This document shows positions 32,726 through 42,916 of a DNA stretch of 64,000 nucleotides, one piece after another. The stretch's first letter is position 1, and every line of letters begins with the position of its first letter. The stretch lies in assembly GCA_963575745.1 (NCBI GenBank), contig CAUYUJ010020717.1, forward strand, positions 1 to 64,000. Direction: 5' to 3'. The notes beneath the pieces are model-generated. The model did not search any database. It saw only the letters and a list, made by a program, of their open reading frames with translations, and was not told the DNA's origin. The position numbers and the translations under genes were made by a program. The stretch comes from Prorocentrum cordatum. Its lineage: Eukaryota; Sar; Dinophyceae; Prorocentrales; Prorocentraceae.

Positions 32726-33180
32726 GAAGGTGATGAGGGAGTGCACGCGCACAGAAATTCAACAATTACGGCAGTCGTTTCATTCAAAAACTCTTGGTTG
32801 TTATACGTGTTTAAAAAGATGTTCCTGATTGGCTTCGGAAACGTAATTCTGGACGGACCTTGACACGCGCGCGCGCGTGGTGGCGGGCGCTCGTCTTATC
32901 CGCATTGTATGACTCGACACGGATTCGTGCACAAGGCGCATGCTAGATCAACGGATGCACCGCGTGGCGATTGCTAAACCGTATGGTGTTCGCACAAGTT
33001 CAGCAAGTGCGCGCTGGCAAACAATCTGCAAGACTCCGTAAACAAGCAGTGGGTGTGTTCCATTTGTTTTGCTACTGGAAGCTTGAAAGACTCATCTCTT
33101 TGGTAAGATCTCGATTTGTGTTTAACCCTGGGCGCGGGGGGGGAGTCGAGTCGACGGTCGGGAACGTTTGCTTAGCGTGT
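32726..33180. other. No gene recognised
   Basis: Sequence without a supported frame or repeat match in the window; a short run of CGCGCGCGCG lies near 32,867. Confidence 0.4.
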
Positions 33181-33384
33181 TGCGGCGGCCGCCCCGGCGA
33201 CACTCTTTTCCTTGCATGGGAATAGCGTGTCGCTCCGATCCGCGGGGCGGGAGGCTGGGAAAAGCTCGCGACGTTGAAGCCTGGAGGGTGGGAGGTGGAT
33301 ACCGTTTCACGCCGAAACGTGGTGGGCCAGAATCGGCAGACCGTCACGCGAAGCCACAATTCCTGACCGTTGTTTCTTCTTTCA
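33180..33384. repeat. Dispersed repeat C, copy 1
   Basis: About 200 bp similar to 37,625-37,840. Shared blocks are GTGTCGCTCCGATCCGCGGG / GCGTCGCTCCGCTCCGCGGG, GCGGGAGGCTGGGAA, GGTGGGCCAGAA and TTCCTGACCGT. No coding function is assigned. Confidence 0.65.
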
Positions 33385-33576
33385 GCGGCTAGCGAGGGGG
33401 GGAAGTGGGAAGGAGAAGGCCCTCTCAGAAGGCGGCGGGGCTTCTCAGAAGCCCTCGCGCCTTCTGAGGGAAATGCTCTGTGCCTCCGTGAGAAAACTCC
33501 TCCGAGGGCTGGGGGACTCCCGAGCCTTCTGAGAAGGCCCGCCGCTTCTCTCTTCCCCCAAGGGGGCTCGCCGCCA
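33385..33576. mobile_element. Miniature inverted-repeat element family 2, copy a
   Basis: Left end GCGGCTAGCGAGGGGGGAAG, right end CTCTTCCCCCAAGGGGG then CTCGCCGCC, with an interior made of TTCTCAGAAG / CTTCTGAGAAGG words. It is less regular than the copy at 60,628-60,820. Copy c of family 1 begins only about 20 bp further on. Confidence 0.65.
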
Positions 33577-33596
33577 CGCCCTTCTGAAGCCAAGGT

Positions 33597-33944
33597 TTAG
33601 GTCGGGCATGTCGCCCACAGGCCAGTTTTCAACGAAAAATAAAAAATACTCAGAAGATACCCCCAGATGATCAAAAATTATGGAAAAACATCGTCCCCCG
33701 ACTATTCCTGGGTAGTCGAAGCCAATCTGGCGCCAATCTGGCAGGCCCAATCTGGCAAACGGGGGCAATCTGGCGAGGGAGCCAGCGCGAATCCAGTCTG
33801 GCGAATCACCCAAATCGTCCAGCTTGGCCAGGCCAGATTGGCCCTTGGGGCCCAGTCCAATCTGACAGTCTGGCCTTCGACTACCCAGTATTCTTTCACT
33901 ACTTTTGATTCGATTCCTCCTGTTGAGGGACACGCCCGACTTCA
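33597..33944. mobile_element. Miniature inverted-repeat element family 1, copy c, with nested insert
   Basis: Flanked by a perfect 8-bp duplication GCCAAGGT (33,589-33,596 and 33,945-33,952). Begins TTAGGTCGGGCATGTCGCCC and ends GGACACGCCCGACTTCA. Taking out the nested element and its 5-bp duplication leaves 162 bp, the same length as copy a. The 8-bp duplication would fit hAT-like or Merlin-like transposition, but the termini were not matched to a named superfamily. Confidence 0.85.
33708..33888. mobile_element. Miniature inverted-repeat element family 3, nested (181 bp)
   Basis: CTGGGTAGTCGAAG at the left and CTTCGACTACCCAG at the right are perfect inverted repeats, flanked by the 5-bp duplication TATTC (33,703-33,707 and 33,889-33,893). 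The interior carries several CAATCTGGC words. It lies inside copy c of family 1, so it inserted later. No coding capacity. Confidence 0.8.
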
Positions 33945-34204
33945 GCCAAGGTGCGCCGTGAAATGCACGCCGCCGCACGTGGCGCCCACGGGGTGCCCCA
34001 CGGGGCGGCGGCCCGGCGAGCACCTCCGAGAGAGAGAGAGAGAGAGCACGCCGGGCAGCGCCCGCGCGGGGAGGAGCACACCCAAAGGGCACGCAGCGGG
34101 GCGGCGACCGCGGGCGCGAGGCGCCCCCCGTGAGGGGAAGCGCCGGCCGACCCGCGGGGCGCCCACGGGTGCACGGCGTCCGCCGGGGCCGTGGGCGACC
34201 CGAG

Positions 34205-34605
34205 GGGGAGAGAGAGGAGGAGGGGGAGGAGGGGGAGGGGAGGGAGGAGGGAGTGAGGAGAGGAGGGAGGGGGGGAGGAGGGATGAGGAGGAGGAGGAGG
34301 AGGAGGAGGAGGAGGAGGAGGAGGAGGAGAGGGGGAGGAGGGAGGATGAGGAGAGGACGGAGAGGCAGGAGGAGGAGGTGGAGGAGGAGGGGGGGAGGAG
34401 GGGAGGAATGAGGAGAGGAGTCAGGAGGAGGAGGAGGAGGAGTGGATGAGGAGGGAGGAGGTAGGAGGAGCAGAGGAGGAGGAGGAGGAGGAGGAGGAGG
34501 AGGAGGAGGAAGGATGAGGAGGAAGGAACAGGAGGAGCAGGAGGAGGAGAAGAAGAAGGAAGAGAAGGAGGAGGAGGAGGAGGTGGAGGAGGAGGGGGGA
34601 GGAGG
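34205..34605. repeat. GGA polypurine array
   Basis: About 400 bp of GAG/GGA triplets with few interruptions, directly before copy d of family 1. Confidence 0.9.
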
Positions 34606-34632
34606 GCGACGGCGGACGGCGGTCGGGCGAGA

Positions 34633-34793
34633 TTTAGGTCGGGCACGTCCTCATACAGGCGGATTTGGGACGAAACTAGAAAATGGTCAAAAATAGTATT
34701 CAATAATAGTCGAAGATAGTCGGAAAATCATCCCCTGACTGCTTTTTGACAGTTTTTGAGTGTTCCTCCTGTAGAGGGACATGCCCGACTTCA
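34633..34793. mobile_element. Miniature inverted-repeat element family 1, copy d (161 bp)
   Basis: Perfect 8-bp duplication GGCGAGAT on both sides (34,625-34,632 and 34,794-34,801). Begins TTAGGTCGGGCACGTCCTCA and ends GGACATGCCCGACTTCA. The most intact copy in the window; the flanking arms pair over about 27 bp. Confidence 0.88.
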
Positions 34794-34801
34794 GGCGAGA
34801 T

Positions 34802-35320
34802 CCCCGACAATGCGAGCCATCGAACGAAGCGCCCACGAGGCGCCCACGGGCGACCACGATGAGACGAGGCCAGAACGAGGATCAAGTCGGATGGGGAGAG
34901 ATCGGATATTCGAGAATCCCTGAGATCCGGCGGCCCTGGAGGATGTCTCGGGCGCTGCGGCCTGCTCAGAGCCTCCCGGAGCGCTCCGAGAGCGTCCCGG
35001 AACGCTCTCGGCACGGACTCGTCCCCCCGTCTCGGCCCTTTCCCGACGGTGCGAGCCCTCGAGCGAAGCGCCCACGAGGCGCCCACGGGCGGCCACGCGG
35101 CGAACGCCCGGCAGTGCCAGCCGACGCACGTGGCACCCACGAGGCACCCACGGGCGGCCACTGGGCGCAGACCTGGGCATGCCACCAGACTCGCAGGAGC
35201 GCGGGAGGGAGCCTGCGCAGGCAGGCCCCGGGGAAGCAGGAGCCCTTAGTAGTGCAAGCGCTGATTGTAGGTAGACCCCTTTGGGACTCGCAGTGGCACG
35301 TTTGACCCTTTGGAGGCCTG
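34802..35320. other. No gene recognised; GCGCCCACGAGGCGCCCACG motif region
   Basis: GC-rich sequence in which GCGCCCACGAGGCGCCCACG occurs twice (near 34,829 and 35,068). Similar words occur near 9,610, 36,520 and 37,185. Part of 34,920-35,010 appears reverse-complemented and diverged near 41,040-41,120. No supported frame. Confidence 0.45.
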
Positions 35321-35552
35321 TGGCAGGAGAGCCCGGAATCGAATCGATAAGTCGGATCGGCAATCGACCTGAATCGAATCGACGGAAATTGGCAGCCGAG
35401 TCGGGAAAAGTCGAATCGGCAGACATCGGCAGGCTAACATGCCTCCATTGAGAAATCGGAGCCCAAATCGGAATCCGAAGTCGAATCGAATCGGAATCGG
35501 AGGCCATCGACATCGAATCGAGTCGAATCGGAGGAATCGCAACGAGCCCTGT
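35320..35552. repeat. Dispersed GAATCG-rich repeat D, copy 1
   Basis: About 230 bp similar to 48,640-48,880. Both run from GGCAGGAGAG through GGCAGCCGAGTCGG, AAGTCGAATCGG, ATGCCTCCA and TCGACATCGAATCGA to CGAGCCCTG, and both are full of GAATCG. Confidence 0.75.
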
Positions 35553-35724
35553 GTGGGGTCCGTCTTTCTGGAACCATTGCGACTACAGATTGTTCACTCG
35601 CTGGGCTACACAAAGAAGACGGCGAGCTCACAGCCCACCATCTGGACAAATGCGGCTCACTGGTGGCAAGCATTCTCGCTGCTGCCCTCGCCGCCAGCAC
35701 AGCAGGGACCTGGAACGCCTGTGC

Positions 35725-36000
35725 TTACCAAGCGGAGTAGCCTTTGCTTTTGCCCTTGCCCTTGCCTTTGCCACCGCCGCCGCCGCCTCCACCTGTCACC
35801 CTGCAGTTGACGCCCTTGTACTTGCCCTTGCGATCGTCCCACTCCTTGTCGAATGTCACTGCGTCACCTCCTGAGTCGATTCCGTCGAGCTCTGGGTTGT
35901 CCTTGACATGCACAAAGCAGTCATCACTTCCGTCATCTGGGGTCACGAAGCCGAAGCCCTTCTCGGCAAACATACTCTTGAGGACACCTGATGAAGACAT
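35725..36000 (-). CDS. Second cold-shock-domain protein, diverged paralogue
   Basis: 91 residues: CSD about 3-66 with RNP1 KGFGFVTP and RNP2 DCFVHV, then eight glycines and a short Lys-Gly tail ending KSKGYSAW. It shares the plan of the array protein (same start MSS-G-LK, DDRKGKYK before the linker) but differs at many residues, so it is an old paralogue rather than an array member. The ATG is the first of the domain; an upstream extension of the frame crosses the leader relic and is not coding by this reading. It has its own leader relic and a good acceptor-like tract upstream, so it too looks retroposed and then trans-spliced again. No introns. Role: nucleic-acid binding, inferred from the domain. 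Confidence 0.9.
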   Translation of the reverse strand: MSSSGVLKSMFAEKGFGFVTPDDGSDDCFVHVKDNPELDGIDSGGDAVTFDKEWDDRKGKYKGVNCRVTGGGGGGGGKGKGKGKSKGYSAW

Positions 36001-36050
36001 GGCGCCGAAAGGACAATGAGCACGATTAGTGGCGCTGGCACTCGACTCTC

Positions 36051-36071
36051 CTTGGGCCAAAATGGCTGCAG
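36051..36071 (-). other. Spliced-leader relic upstream of the second CSD gene
   Basis: In sense AGCCATTTTGGCCCAAG, one mismatch from the 17-nt 3' part of the dinoflagellate leader, about 50 nt upstream of the ATG. A further GGCCCAAG lies 15 nt upstream of it (36,079-36,086) and could be the rest of a newer relic. Confidence 0.75.
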
Positions 36072-36095
36072 ACCCCATCTTGGGCCCCCCCTGAG

Positions 36096-36110
36096 CTGAA
36101 AAGTGAAGAA
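36096..36110 (-). promoter_or_regulatory. Candidate trans-splice acceptor of the second CSD gene
   Basis: In sense TTCTTCACTTTTCAG: a pyrimidine tract ending in CAG, just upstream of the leader relics, where the acceptor should be if the retroposed copy is trans-spliced anew. Identified by position and composition only. Confidence 0.5.
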
Positions 36111-36239
36111 TCTACAACATGCCAAGAATATACTAACTGCCCAGAACCCGTTCGATGCCAGCCCGCGTGTAGCCCACGTGGGCACCAAACAGTGAGTGCA
36201 CGATCGAAGTGAGAGCTAGGCGATGAAAGCTGTGTGGCG

Positions 36240-36510
36240 TACGTCATGCAGTGCAGGCTATGTGGTGCAAGCTGGAGGTGTAAGCTCTGTGGTGCGAGCT
36301 GGAGGTGGAAGCTATGCGGTGCAAGCTATGTGAAGTAAACCGGGAGGTGGGACACTCTACGGTGTAAGCCATGTGGTGTACGCGTCTTGTTCCACACCGA
36401 CCACACACGCACGCACCACCTCCGTGCGAGAGGGTGCACGCTTCGCAGGCTCCCGCGGCAAGCTGCTTGGTGCAAGCTGTGCGGTGCAAGCTGTGCTGCG
36501 CAAGATGTGC
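36240..36510. repeat. 15-bp minisatellite, reverse orientation
   Basis: GTGGTGCAAGCTGTG and variants, the reverse complement of the repeat at 9,650-10,035, separated here by a less repetitive stretch (about 36,370-36,440). Both loci border GCGCCCACGAG-type sequence on the corresponding side. Confidence 0.7.
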
Positions 36511-36537
36511 CGCGCCCGCGAGCACGAGGCGCCCACG

Positions 36538-36960
36538 AGCGGGCGGAGGAGGAGGCGGAGGAGGAGGCGGAGGAGGAGGAGGAGGAGGAGGAGGAGGAGG
36601 CGGAGGCGGAGGCGGAGGAGGCGGAGGCGGAGGAGGCGGAGGCGGAGGCGGAGGAGGAGGAGAGGAGGATGCGGAGGTGGCGGAGGAGGGAGGAGGATGC
36701 GGAGCGGGGCGGAGGAGGGAGGAGGAGGGGCGAGAGGGCGAGGCGGAGGAGGAGAGGCTGAGGAGCAGGGAGCAGAGAGGAGGTAGGATGAGGAGGAGGA
36801 TGAGAGGAGGGAAGGGGATAGAGGAAAGGACATAAGAAAGAGGGAGAGAAAAAGGAGAAACAAAGAAGAAAAGTAGAATGGAAATAGAGAAAAAGGAGGG
36901 CAACAATAAAGAAAAAACAAAAAAAGGAAAGACAAGTGTTGAAAAGAAAAGACAAAGACA
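36538..36960. repeat. GGA/GGC array grading into A-rich polypurine
   Basis: GGAGGCGGAGG triplets to about 36,740, then GAG/AGG, and from about 36,835 an A/G tract with AAAGAAG words. The plus strand is almost all purine throughout. Confidence 0.85.
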
Positions 36961-37004
36961 AAAGTTAGGTCTTAGTAATGCTTATTCCACCCGCCCCCAC
37001 CCCT

Positions 37005-37085
37005 CCGCCTTCTGCCCCCCCCCCCCCCACCCTCCCCGCCCCCTCCCCTTCCCCTCCCTCCCCCCCCCCCCACCCCCACCCCCTT
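37005..37085. repeat. C-rich tract
   Basis: Runs of C up to about 11 with CCCCTCC interruptions. Confidence 0.8.
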
Positions 37086-37255
37086 TTAATCGTACGACCC
37101 CGCGCGATCTCCCACCGGGCGCCCACAGGCGGGCAAACGCGGGCGAGACCTCGGCGGGGACCCGTCCCCCCGAGAGCGCGCGCGGCGCCCACGGCCGTGC
37201 CCGCGGGCGGGCGCGCGGCGAGACCCGCGGCCCGAGCAGCTCGATCGCTTGGAAG

Positions 37256-37512
37256 CCCACTCCTCCTCCTCCTCCTCGCTCCTCCTCGCTCCTCCCCGCC
37301 TCCTCCTCCTCCTCACCACCTCACCTCCTCCTCCTCCCTCCTCCTCCTCCCTCCTTTCCCTCAGCCTTCCTTTCTCCTCCTCCTCCCACCTCCTCCACCT
37401 CCCCCCTCCTCCCCCCCCTCCCATCCTCCCCCCCTCCACCCCCCCCACCCCCCTCCCCCTCCTCCCCCCCTCCTCCCCCTCCTCCTCCCCTCCTCCCCCT
37501 CCCCTCCTCCTG
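37256..37512. repeat. CTC pyrimidine array
   Basis: CTC triplets mixed with CCCCCCTCC, plus strand nearly all pyrimidine. Confidence 0.88.
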
Positions 37513-37624
37513 CGAGTGCAAGCACTGCTCGGGGAAGAAACGAGCTCTGGAAGCAACTCGGCTTCCGGTTGCACGGCCACCTCTGCAGTCTTTTTCTCCT
37601 GGAGGGTCAGGAGCTTGCGGGCAG

Positions 37625-37840
37625 CCTTTCGCGGCGGCGGTCCTGGCGGCACTCTCTTCCCTGCGAGCCGGTCGCGCGTCGCTCCGCTCCGCGGGGCGGG
37701 AGGCTGGGAAGAGCCCGGAACATGGACGCTTGGGAGAAGGGGCATGGATAGATAGTATGTATGTCGCGTCGAAGCGCGGTGGGCCAGAACTGGCGGCGCG
37801 ACACGCTGAGCCAGTTCCTGACCGTGAATGTAAACACTGC
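37625..37840. repeat. Dispersed repeat C, copy 2
   Basis: Diverged partner of 33,180-33,384, see the blocks listed there. It is followed by sequence without a recognised gene to about 38,540. Confidence 0.65.
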
Positions 37841-38540
37841 TTGGCTAAGGAACGAATCATTGGAACCACGTTAGTTTTCAACTGCCCTCTCACCTTCTCC
37901 ATCTGTCGCTGCGCCGCCTTTTCTGAACGCGCTCAAGTAGACGAAGCCGACACCACAATAGACCCACGGCGAATCCTGCGTCCCGCGCCCCAATAAACGA
38001 AAACGGCACCGCGGCAAACCCACGGCAAACCCTGGGGAACCAAAAGGTACCGATACCGCTACTCCCTGGACCTACCTCGGGGAGCGTCGTGACCAGAATC
38101 TCGATACGAATCCGGCGGTGGCGACGAGGCGAGGGCAGGGCCGCCCAGGAGGCCCGAAGAGGCAGAAACGAGGCGAGGGTAGCGGTACCGGTGCCCGAGT
38201 CCCCCTCTGAGAGCCCACCGCGTCCGGGGCGGCGCTGGCTCTGGTGGCCGAGGCGTCCTCCCCAAGACGAGAGGCCGTGGGGCCAGCCTCGGAGCGTGGT
38301 CCGGCCAGGACCTCGAAGTGAGCCCAGCCTCGGCGACGACGGCCCTCTCGGAGAGGCTCAGGCATATCGATGCTCCACCTCCCTTCCCCTTCTCCTCCAG
38401 CCTCCTCCTCCTCCCTCCCCATCCTGCCTCCCCCGCCTCCTTTCCGTCTCGTCTCCCTCCCCTCTACTCTCCTCCTCCGCATCCTCCGCCTACGCCTCGG
38501 GGGCAGCACATGGCAGGTCGACGGCCAAGCCTCACTCCTC
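37841..38540. other. No gene recognised
   Basis: GC-rich sequence with open frames in several phases and no recognisable domain; GGTACCGATACC occurs near 38,046 and again as GGTACCGGTGCC near 38,181. Confidence 0.4.
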
Positions 38541-38755
38541 CCGCGCCTCCTCTTCAACCTCCTCCTCCTCCTCCTCCTCCTCCTCCTCCTCCTCCTCCTC
38601 TTCCTCCTCCTCCTCCACCTGCTGATTGATCATTGCTCTCCGCACAACCTGCCACCTTGGACTACTCGTCCGTCTCCTCCTCCTCCTCCTCCTCCTCATC
38701 ATCATCATCATCATCATCATAATCATCCTCCTCCTCCCCCTCCTCCATCACCTCC
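38540..38755. repeat. CTC array, then CAT run, then CTC
   Basis: CTC triplets (about 38,556-38,622), a gap, then CTC with about seven CAT triplets (38,697-38,719) and CTC again up to the left end of element B copy 2. Confidence 0.85.
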
Positions 38756-39425
38756 CTGTCGCACCCCCCAGACGTGTGGGTTTGGCGGGCCGGGCGTTTT
38801 GCTCGAGGCTTCCCCACCGCGTATGATCCTGAAGAAAATTTGCAACAGCTTCACGGATGGAGAGCGGCTCATGTTCAACATGTGGCTATCGCCTTAGCGC
38901 CGCGCACCTTCGTTATAACAGTTTCCAACCTGATTCACGGATGAAGCTCGGGCCGTCTTCAAAATTTGGCTCTCGCCTTAGCACCGCGCACGTTCAACTT
39001 CAAAGCTCGCAGCAGCTTAAGCATGGAGGGCCGCTCCACTTCAAAATGTGGATCTTGCCTTCGCGCGCGAACATACGTCTCGAAAGTTTTTAACAGACTG
39101 GAGGATTCGAATGGTTGGAGTCCCAGGGCTGGTGTTCTGGCACGATTTAGGATTGTAAGGACACACCAGTCACGTTCATTCGCGGTGTTGGAATCCCAGG
39201 AAAAGCGCCCTGGTACGTATTCCGGTTGTTAGGACGCAACAGCCGTGCAAGTTCGAGGCGCTGAAGTCCCAGGAATGGTGATCTGGCACGATTGACAATT
39301 CTCAGACGTTCATTTTCCAACGAGGCCCTTCTGGCAATGAGAACCAAGTATTGCAGAGACCTGTGAAGAGGGAACTTGAACGAAGGGCCCATTGCAGCAT
39401 CATCGATGCGCCTTGGGTTTGAACT
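38755..39425. repeat. Dispersed element B, copy 2 (bounded by CTC arrays)
   Basis: Homologue of 2,386-3,043 in the same orientation, again with CTC repeats directly on both sides. Shared words include TTCACGGATGGAG, GCCTTAGCGCCGCGCAC, TTCAAAATGTGG, GTTGGAATCCCAGGA, TTTTCCAACGAGG and GCGCCTTGGGTTTG. Confidence 0.75.
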
Positions 39426-39429
39426 GATC

Positions 39430-40495
39430 TTCCTCCTCCTCCTTCCTCCTCCTCCCTCCCCGCCTTCCCCCCTCCTCCTTCCCCTCTCTGCTCCTCCTCC
39501 TCCTGCCCTCCCTCCCTCCTCCTCCTCCTCTTCCTCATCATCACCCCTCAGATTCCTCTTCGGGCTCTCCTCACATCATCATCATCAGGCTCCACTCATT
39601 CTCCTTCCCCTCCTCCTCCGCCTTCCCCCCATCCTCCCCCCCGCCTTCCCCCCTCCGTCGGCTTCCCCTCTCTGCTCCTCCTCCTCCTGCCCGCCCCGCC
39701 TGTGAGGCGGGGACTTGTCCACGGCCACCGCCTGGAGATCCTTCTTCGGGCTTCTCGGCAGGCGGCGGATCATGGGCAACCACGGGGAGGAGGAGGAGGA
39801 GGAGGAGGAAGAGAGGAGGAGGAGAGAGACGAGAGGAGGGGACGAGGTAGAGGAGGCGGAGGAGAGAGAGAGAGGGGGAGGAGGAAGAGGGGGAGGAGGG
39901 GGGGAGATAGGGGGAGGAGGAGGAGGAGGAGGAGGAGGAGGAAGGAGGAGGAGAGGAGGAGAGGAGGAGGAGGAGGAGGAGGAGGAGGGGAGGATAAATT
40001 CGGGCCACTGTGGAGAGGGCAAGCATACCCATGTCCACCGCCCGCCGAGGCTCCCGAGGATCGCTGCCCCGGGAGATGGCTATGGATATATAGATCCCCG
40101 CCTCGGACCATTGCCCCCCCAAAAAAGACCACGACGCCGCCGATCCTTCAGCACCTTCTCGCCCTACTGGTCTTCCACCTCCTCCTCCTCCTCCTCACTC
40201 CTCCTCCTCCTCTCCTCCTCCTGCCTCCATCCTCCTCCCACCACCTCTTTCCTCCTCTTCCTCCGCCGCCGGCTCCGCCCTCTCCTCCTCCTCATCCTCC
40301 TCTTCCTCCTCCTCCGCCTCCTCCTCCTCGTCTTTATCCTCCTCCTCCTCCTGCTCCTCCTCCTCCTCTTTCCTCCTCCTCTTTCCTCCTCCTCTTTTCT
40401 CGTCCTCTTCCTCCTCGTCCTCCTCCTCCTCCTCCTCCTCCTCCTCCGCCCCTCCTGCTTTGGCTTCTCCCCTCCTCTTCCTCCTCCTGCCGCCC
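39430..40495. repeat. Pyrimidine, purine, pyrimidine array series
   Basis: CTC-type DNA at about 39,430-39,710, GGA-type at 39,783-39,995, CTC-type at 40,172-40,495. The purine and pyrimidine blocks are reverse complements in kind and could pair with each other. Short unique segments lie between; no gene. Confidence 0.85.
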
Positions 40496-40499
40496 CAAA

Positions 40500-42660
40500 A
40501 GAGGCCACGGCGCCGCCACTCCTTCAGCACCTTCTTGTCCAAGCCCGGGCTCTCCGGAACGCCCCCTCGCGGAGACTGCCGCGCCCCGGTGCTCGACCGG
40601 CCCCTTCGCGCGGCCGCGGCGGCGGGGAGGAGGGAGGGCCTTGTTCGGGCGAGTTGTCTTACATGGCGGTTCCGGAGACCCTGAGCCCCCCCAATTTGCC
40701 ATATATCTTTGGGGCGCATGCTTCACGTCTGCCGGCTTCTGCCGGCCGTCCGCCGCTTTCCGCTGGCGGAGGCGGCCTCGTTGTGCTTCGTGCCGCCGTC
40801 CGCCCGCCTTCCGCCGCCTGCCGCCGAGGAAGAGACGGCAACTCCTTCGATCCTCGAAGGCGAGGCCTTGTCTGGACCGCCTGGCATGGCACTTCCCCGC
40901 CGCCCCTCCCCTCCCCCCCTCTCCGACGCCATTTCCAGGCAATGCTGGGCCCAAGGGGTGTGGAAGTGAGTCCTGGCCTGCGTGAAATCCAGGCTCCCTG
41001 TCGGGGGCCTCGGACTTCCTCGGACGGGGCTGGGACAGGGGTAGATCCGCTCCAGAGCGTCCGCAACGCTCTGAGAAGGCCGCGGCGCCCGAGACATCCT
41101 CCAGAGCCGCCAGATCTCAAAGCTTCTCGACTTATCTTCACTCGAGGTTATCCTAGCCCTGGCTTCTTCTCACGCCGAAACATCACCGATAAATCGGCGA
41201 TAGGCCCCCGATAGTGAATCCGCACGTTCCTGGGCAGGTTGGGGCTATCGGGCCTCTATCGGCGATCAATGGGCGATTGGGGGTCGATGCATCCCTCTTG
41301 CGCCTATCCCCATGCATCGTTGCCCCTGACCCTCCCCCTCCCATGCACGTAACCTTGCCAGAAATCTAAAAGGAAAGCGGCAGCCGAGGAGGAGCCGCGG
41401 CGAGAGCGGAAGGGCATGGGAAAGAGGTTCGCAGGCAACGCACGGAGGCTTCTGGCCGTCCCTGTGGCGCCCGACAACGCCCCCCATCGCGTGCAAAGCG
41501 GACATATAGTCAAAAACTGATAGCAGCGATGCGCGATAAGGATGCAAGCCTCTTGCACGCGCACGTCGAAGCTTTCTCGAGCGCGGCGGGACATCAAAAG
41601 TAGTCAAGGATGGACCATCGAGGCACAGACGCAAGGGTATCATTGGGAAGTTTATCCATACATCCTTATCATGTGTGTCGACTGTACTGCATCTCCTTCA
41701 CATGGCGCTGTTGGGCGCTATTTGGCGCTAGTTGAGCGCTATTTGGCGCTGCTTGGCGCTAGTTGAAGCGCCATGGGGGGCGATTCGCCAATATACAATC
41801 AATCCAAGACGGGCGGCAGCGCATGTGATCTACTATCTCAAAAGGAAGGGCCAGGTGGAACTCGGCCAATTAAACTCGGCCGATCTGAACTCGGCCGATC
41901 TAAACCCGGCCTGGGCCGAGATTCGCCTGGCCGAGTTCAGCTTGGCCGGGCTCAGTCTGGACGAATTCGGCAGGTCGACTTCAGCGTGGCCGAGTTCAGT
42001 CGGCCGAAATCAGCCCTGGCCGAGTTTAAGTGCTGCCGGAGGAGGGGGAAGGAAGGGGAGGGGAGGGGAGAGGATGGAACCGAAGATCGTTTAACATCGA
42101 CCGACCCCGACCCCGACCCCAAGTCGTTATCACTAAAATTGCCACACCTTCTCGCTGCAAGTGTGGACCCCAAAAAGGCCAGAAGGCATCTCTTGACTTG
42201 CCATACAACGAAGCATTAGATAAAGCCCGCAGCGGTTTCACATCCTGATAGACATTAGCATCCGAACCTCGAACATGTCAACAACATCAACGAAAGCCCC
42301 AAATCACAAACCTCAACTCTGAGCCTGGCATCCGCATCAGAACGCCCATGCGCACCACGTGCAGACGCGGACAGGAAGACGAGGAGTGAGTGGGGGGGTG
42401 CTCTGCATGGGTAGAATTCGGACCGAAAAAAGGCCCGCCGCGAGCGCCGCATCTTCCCTCTCTTTGCGAGGGGGACGGGGGGGAGGTTTGGGGGGGGGGG
42501 CAATGTGCTTTCCACGCATGCCGAGCCCTGCGCCAACGTTGAGGCCCAGGCCGCAGGGGAGCGCCCAGGATGATGGAGGAGGGCCCCGACCTCCACAGCC
42601 ACAGCACATCCCATGAGAAGCGGCACTGCCACGTGCCCCCGTGCAAAGGCATCTGAAGGA
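40500..42660. other. No gene recognised; short repeats only
   Basis: Two kilobases of mainly GC-rich sequence. It includes a TTGGCGCTA-type repeat of about 11 bp (41,704-41,776), clustered palindromic CTCGGCCGA words (about 41,860-42,015), and a GGGGA tract (about 42,035-42,075). The long frames on both strands around 40.3-41.2 kb are extensions of repeat translations and show no domain. Confidence 0.45.
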
Positions 42661-42916
42661 AATGCTCGGACCTCCTCCTCGACCTCCTGGACCTTCTCGA
42701 CCTCCCCCTCCACCTCCTCCCCCTCCTCCTCCTCACTCCCTACTCCTCCTCACTCCCTACTCCTCCTACTCCCCCGCCTCCTCCTCCTCCTCCTCCTCCT
42801 CCTCCTCCTCCACCTCCTCCACCTCCTCCTCATCCTCATCTCCTCCTCCCCTCACTCCTCCTCCTCCTCCTCCTCCTCCTCCTCCTCCTCCTCCTCCTCC
42901 TCCTCCTCCTCCTCCT
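42661..42916. repeat. CTC array
   Basis: CTC triplets, the last 60 bp nearly pure. Confidence 0.9.

Noticed and set aside
39702-41214. Frames of 427 and 499 codons on the plus strand
   Set aside because: They begin in GGA and CTC arrays and continue by chance through GC-rich DNA; two frames are open at the same time.
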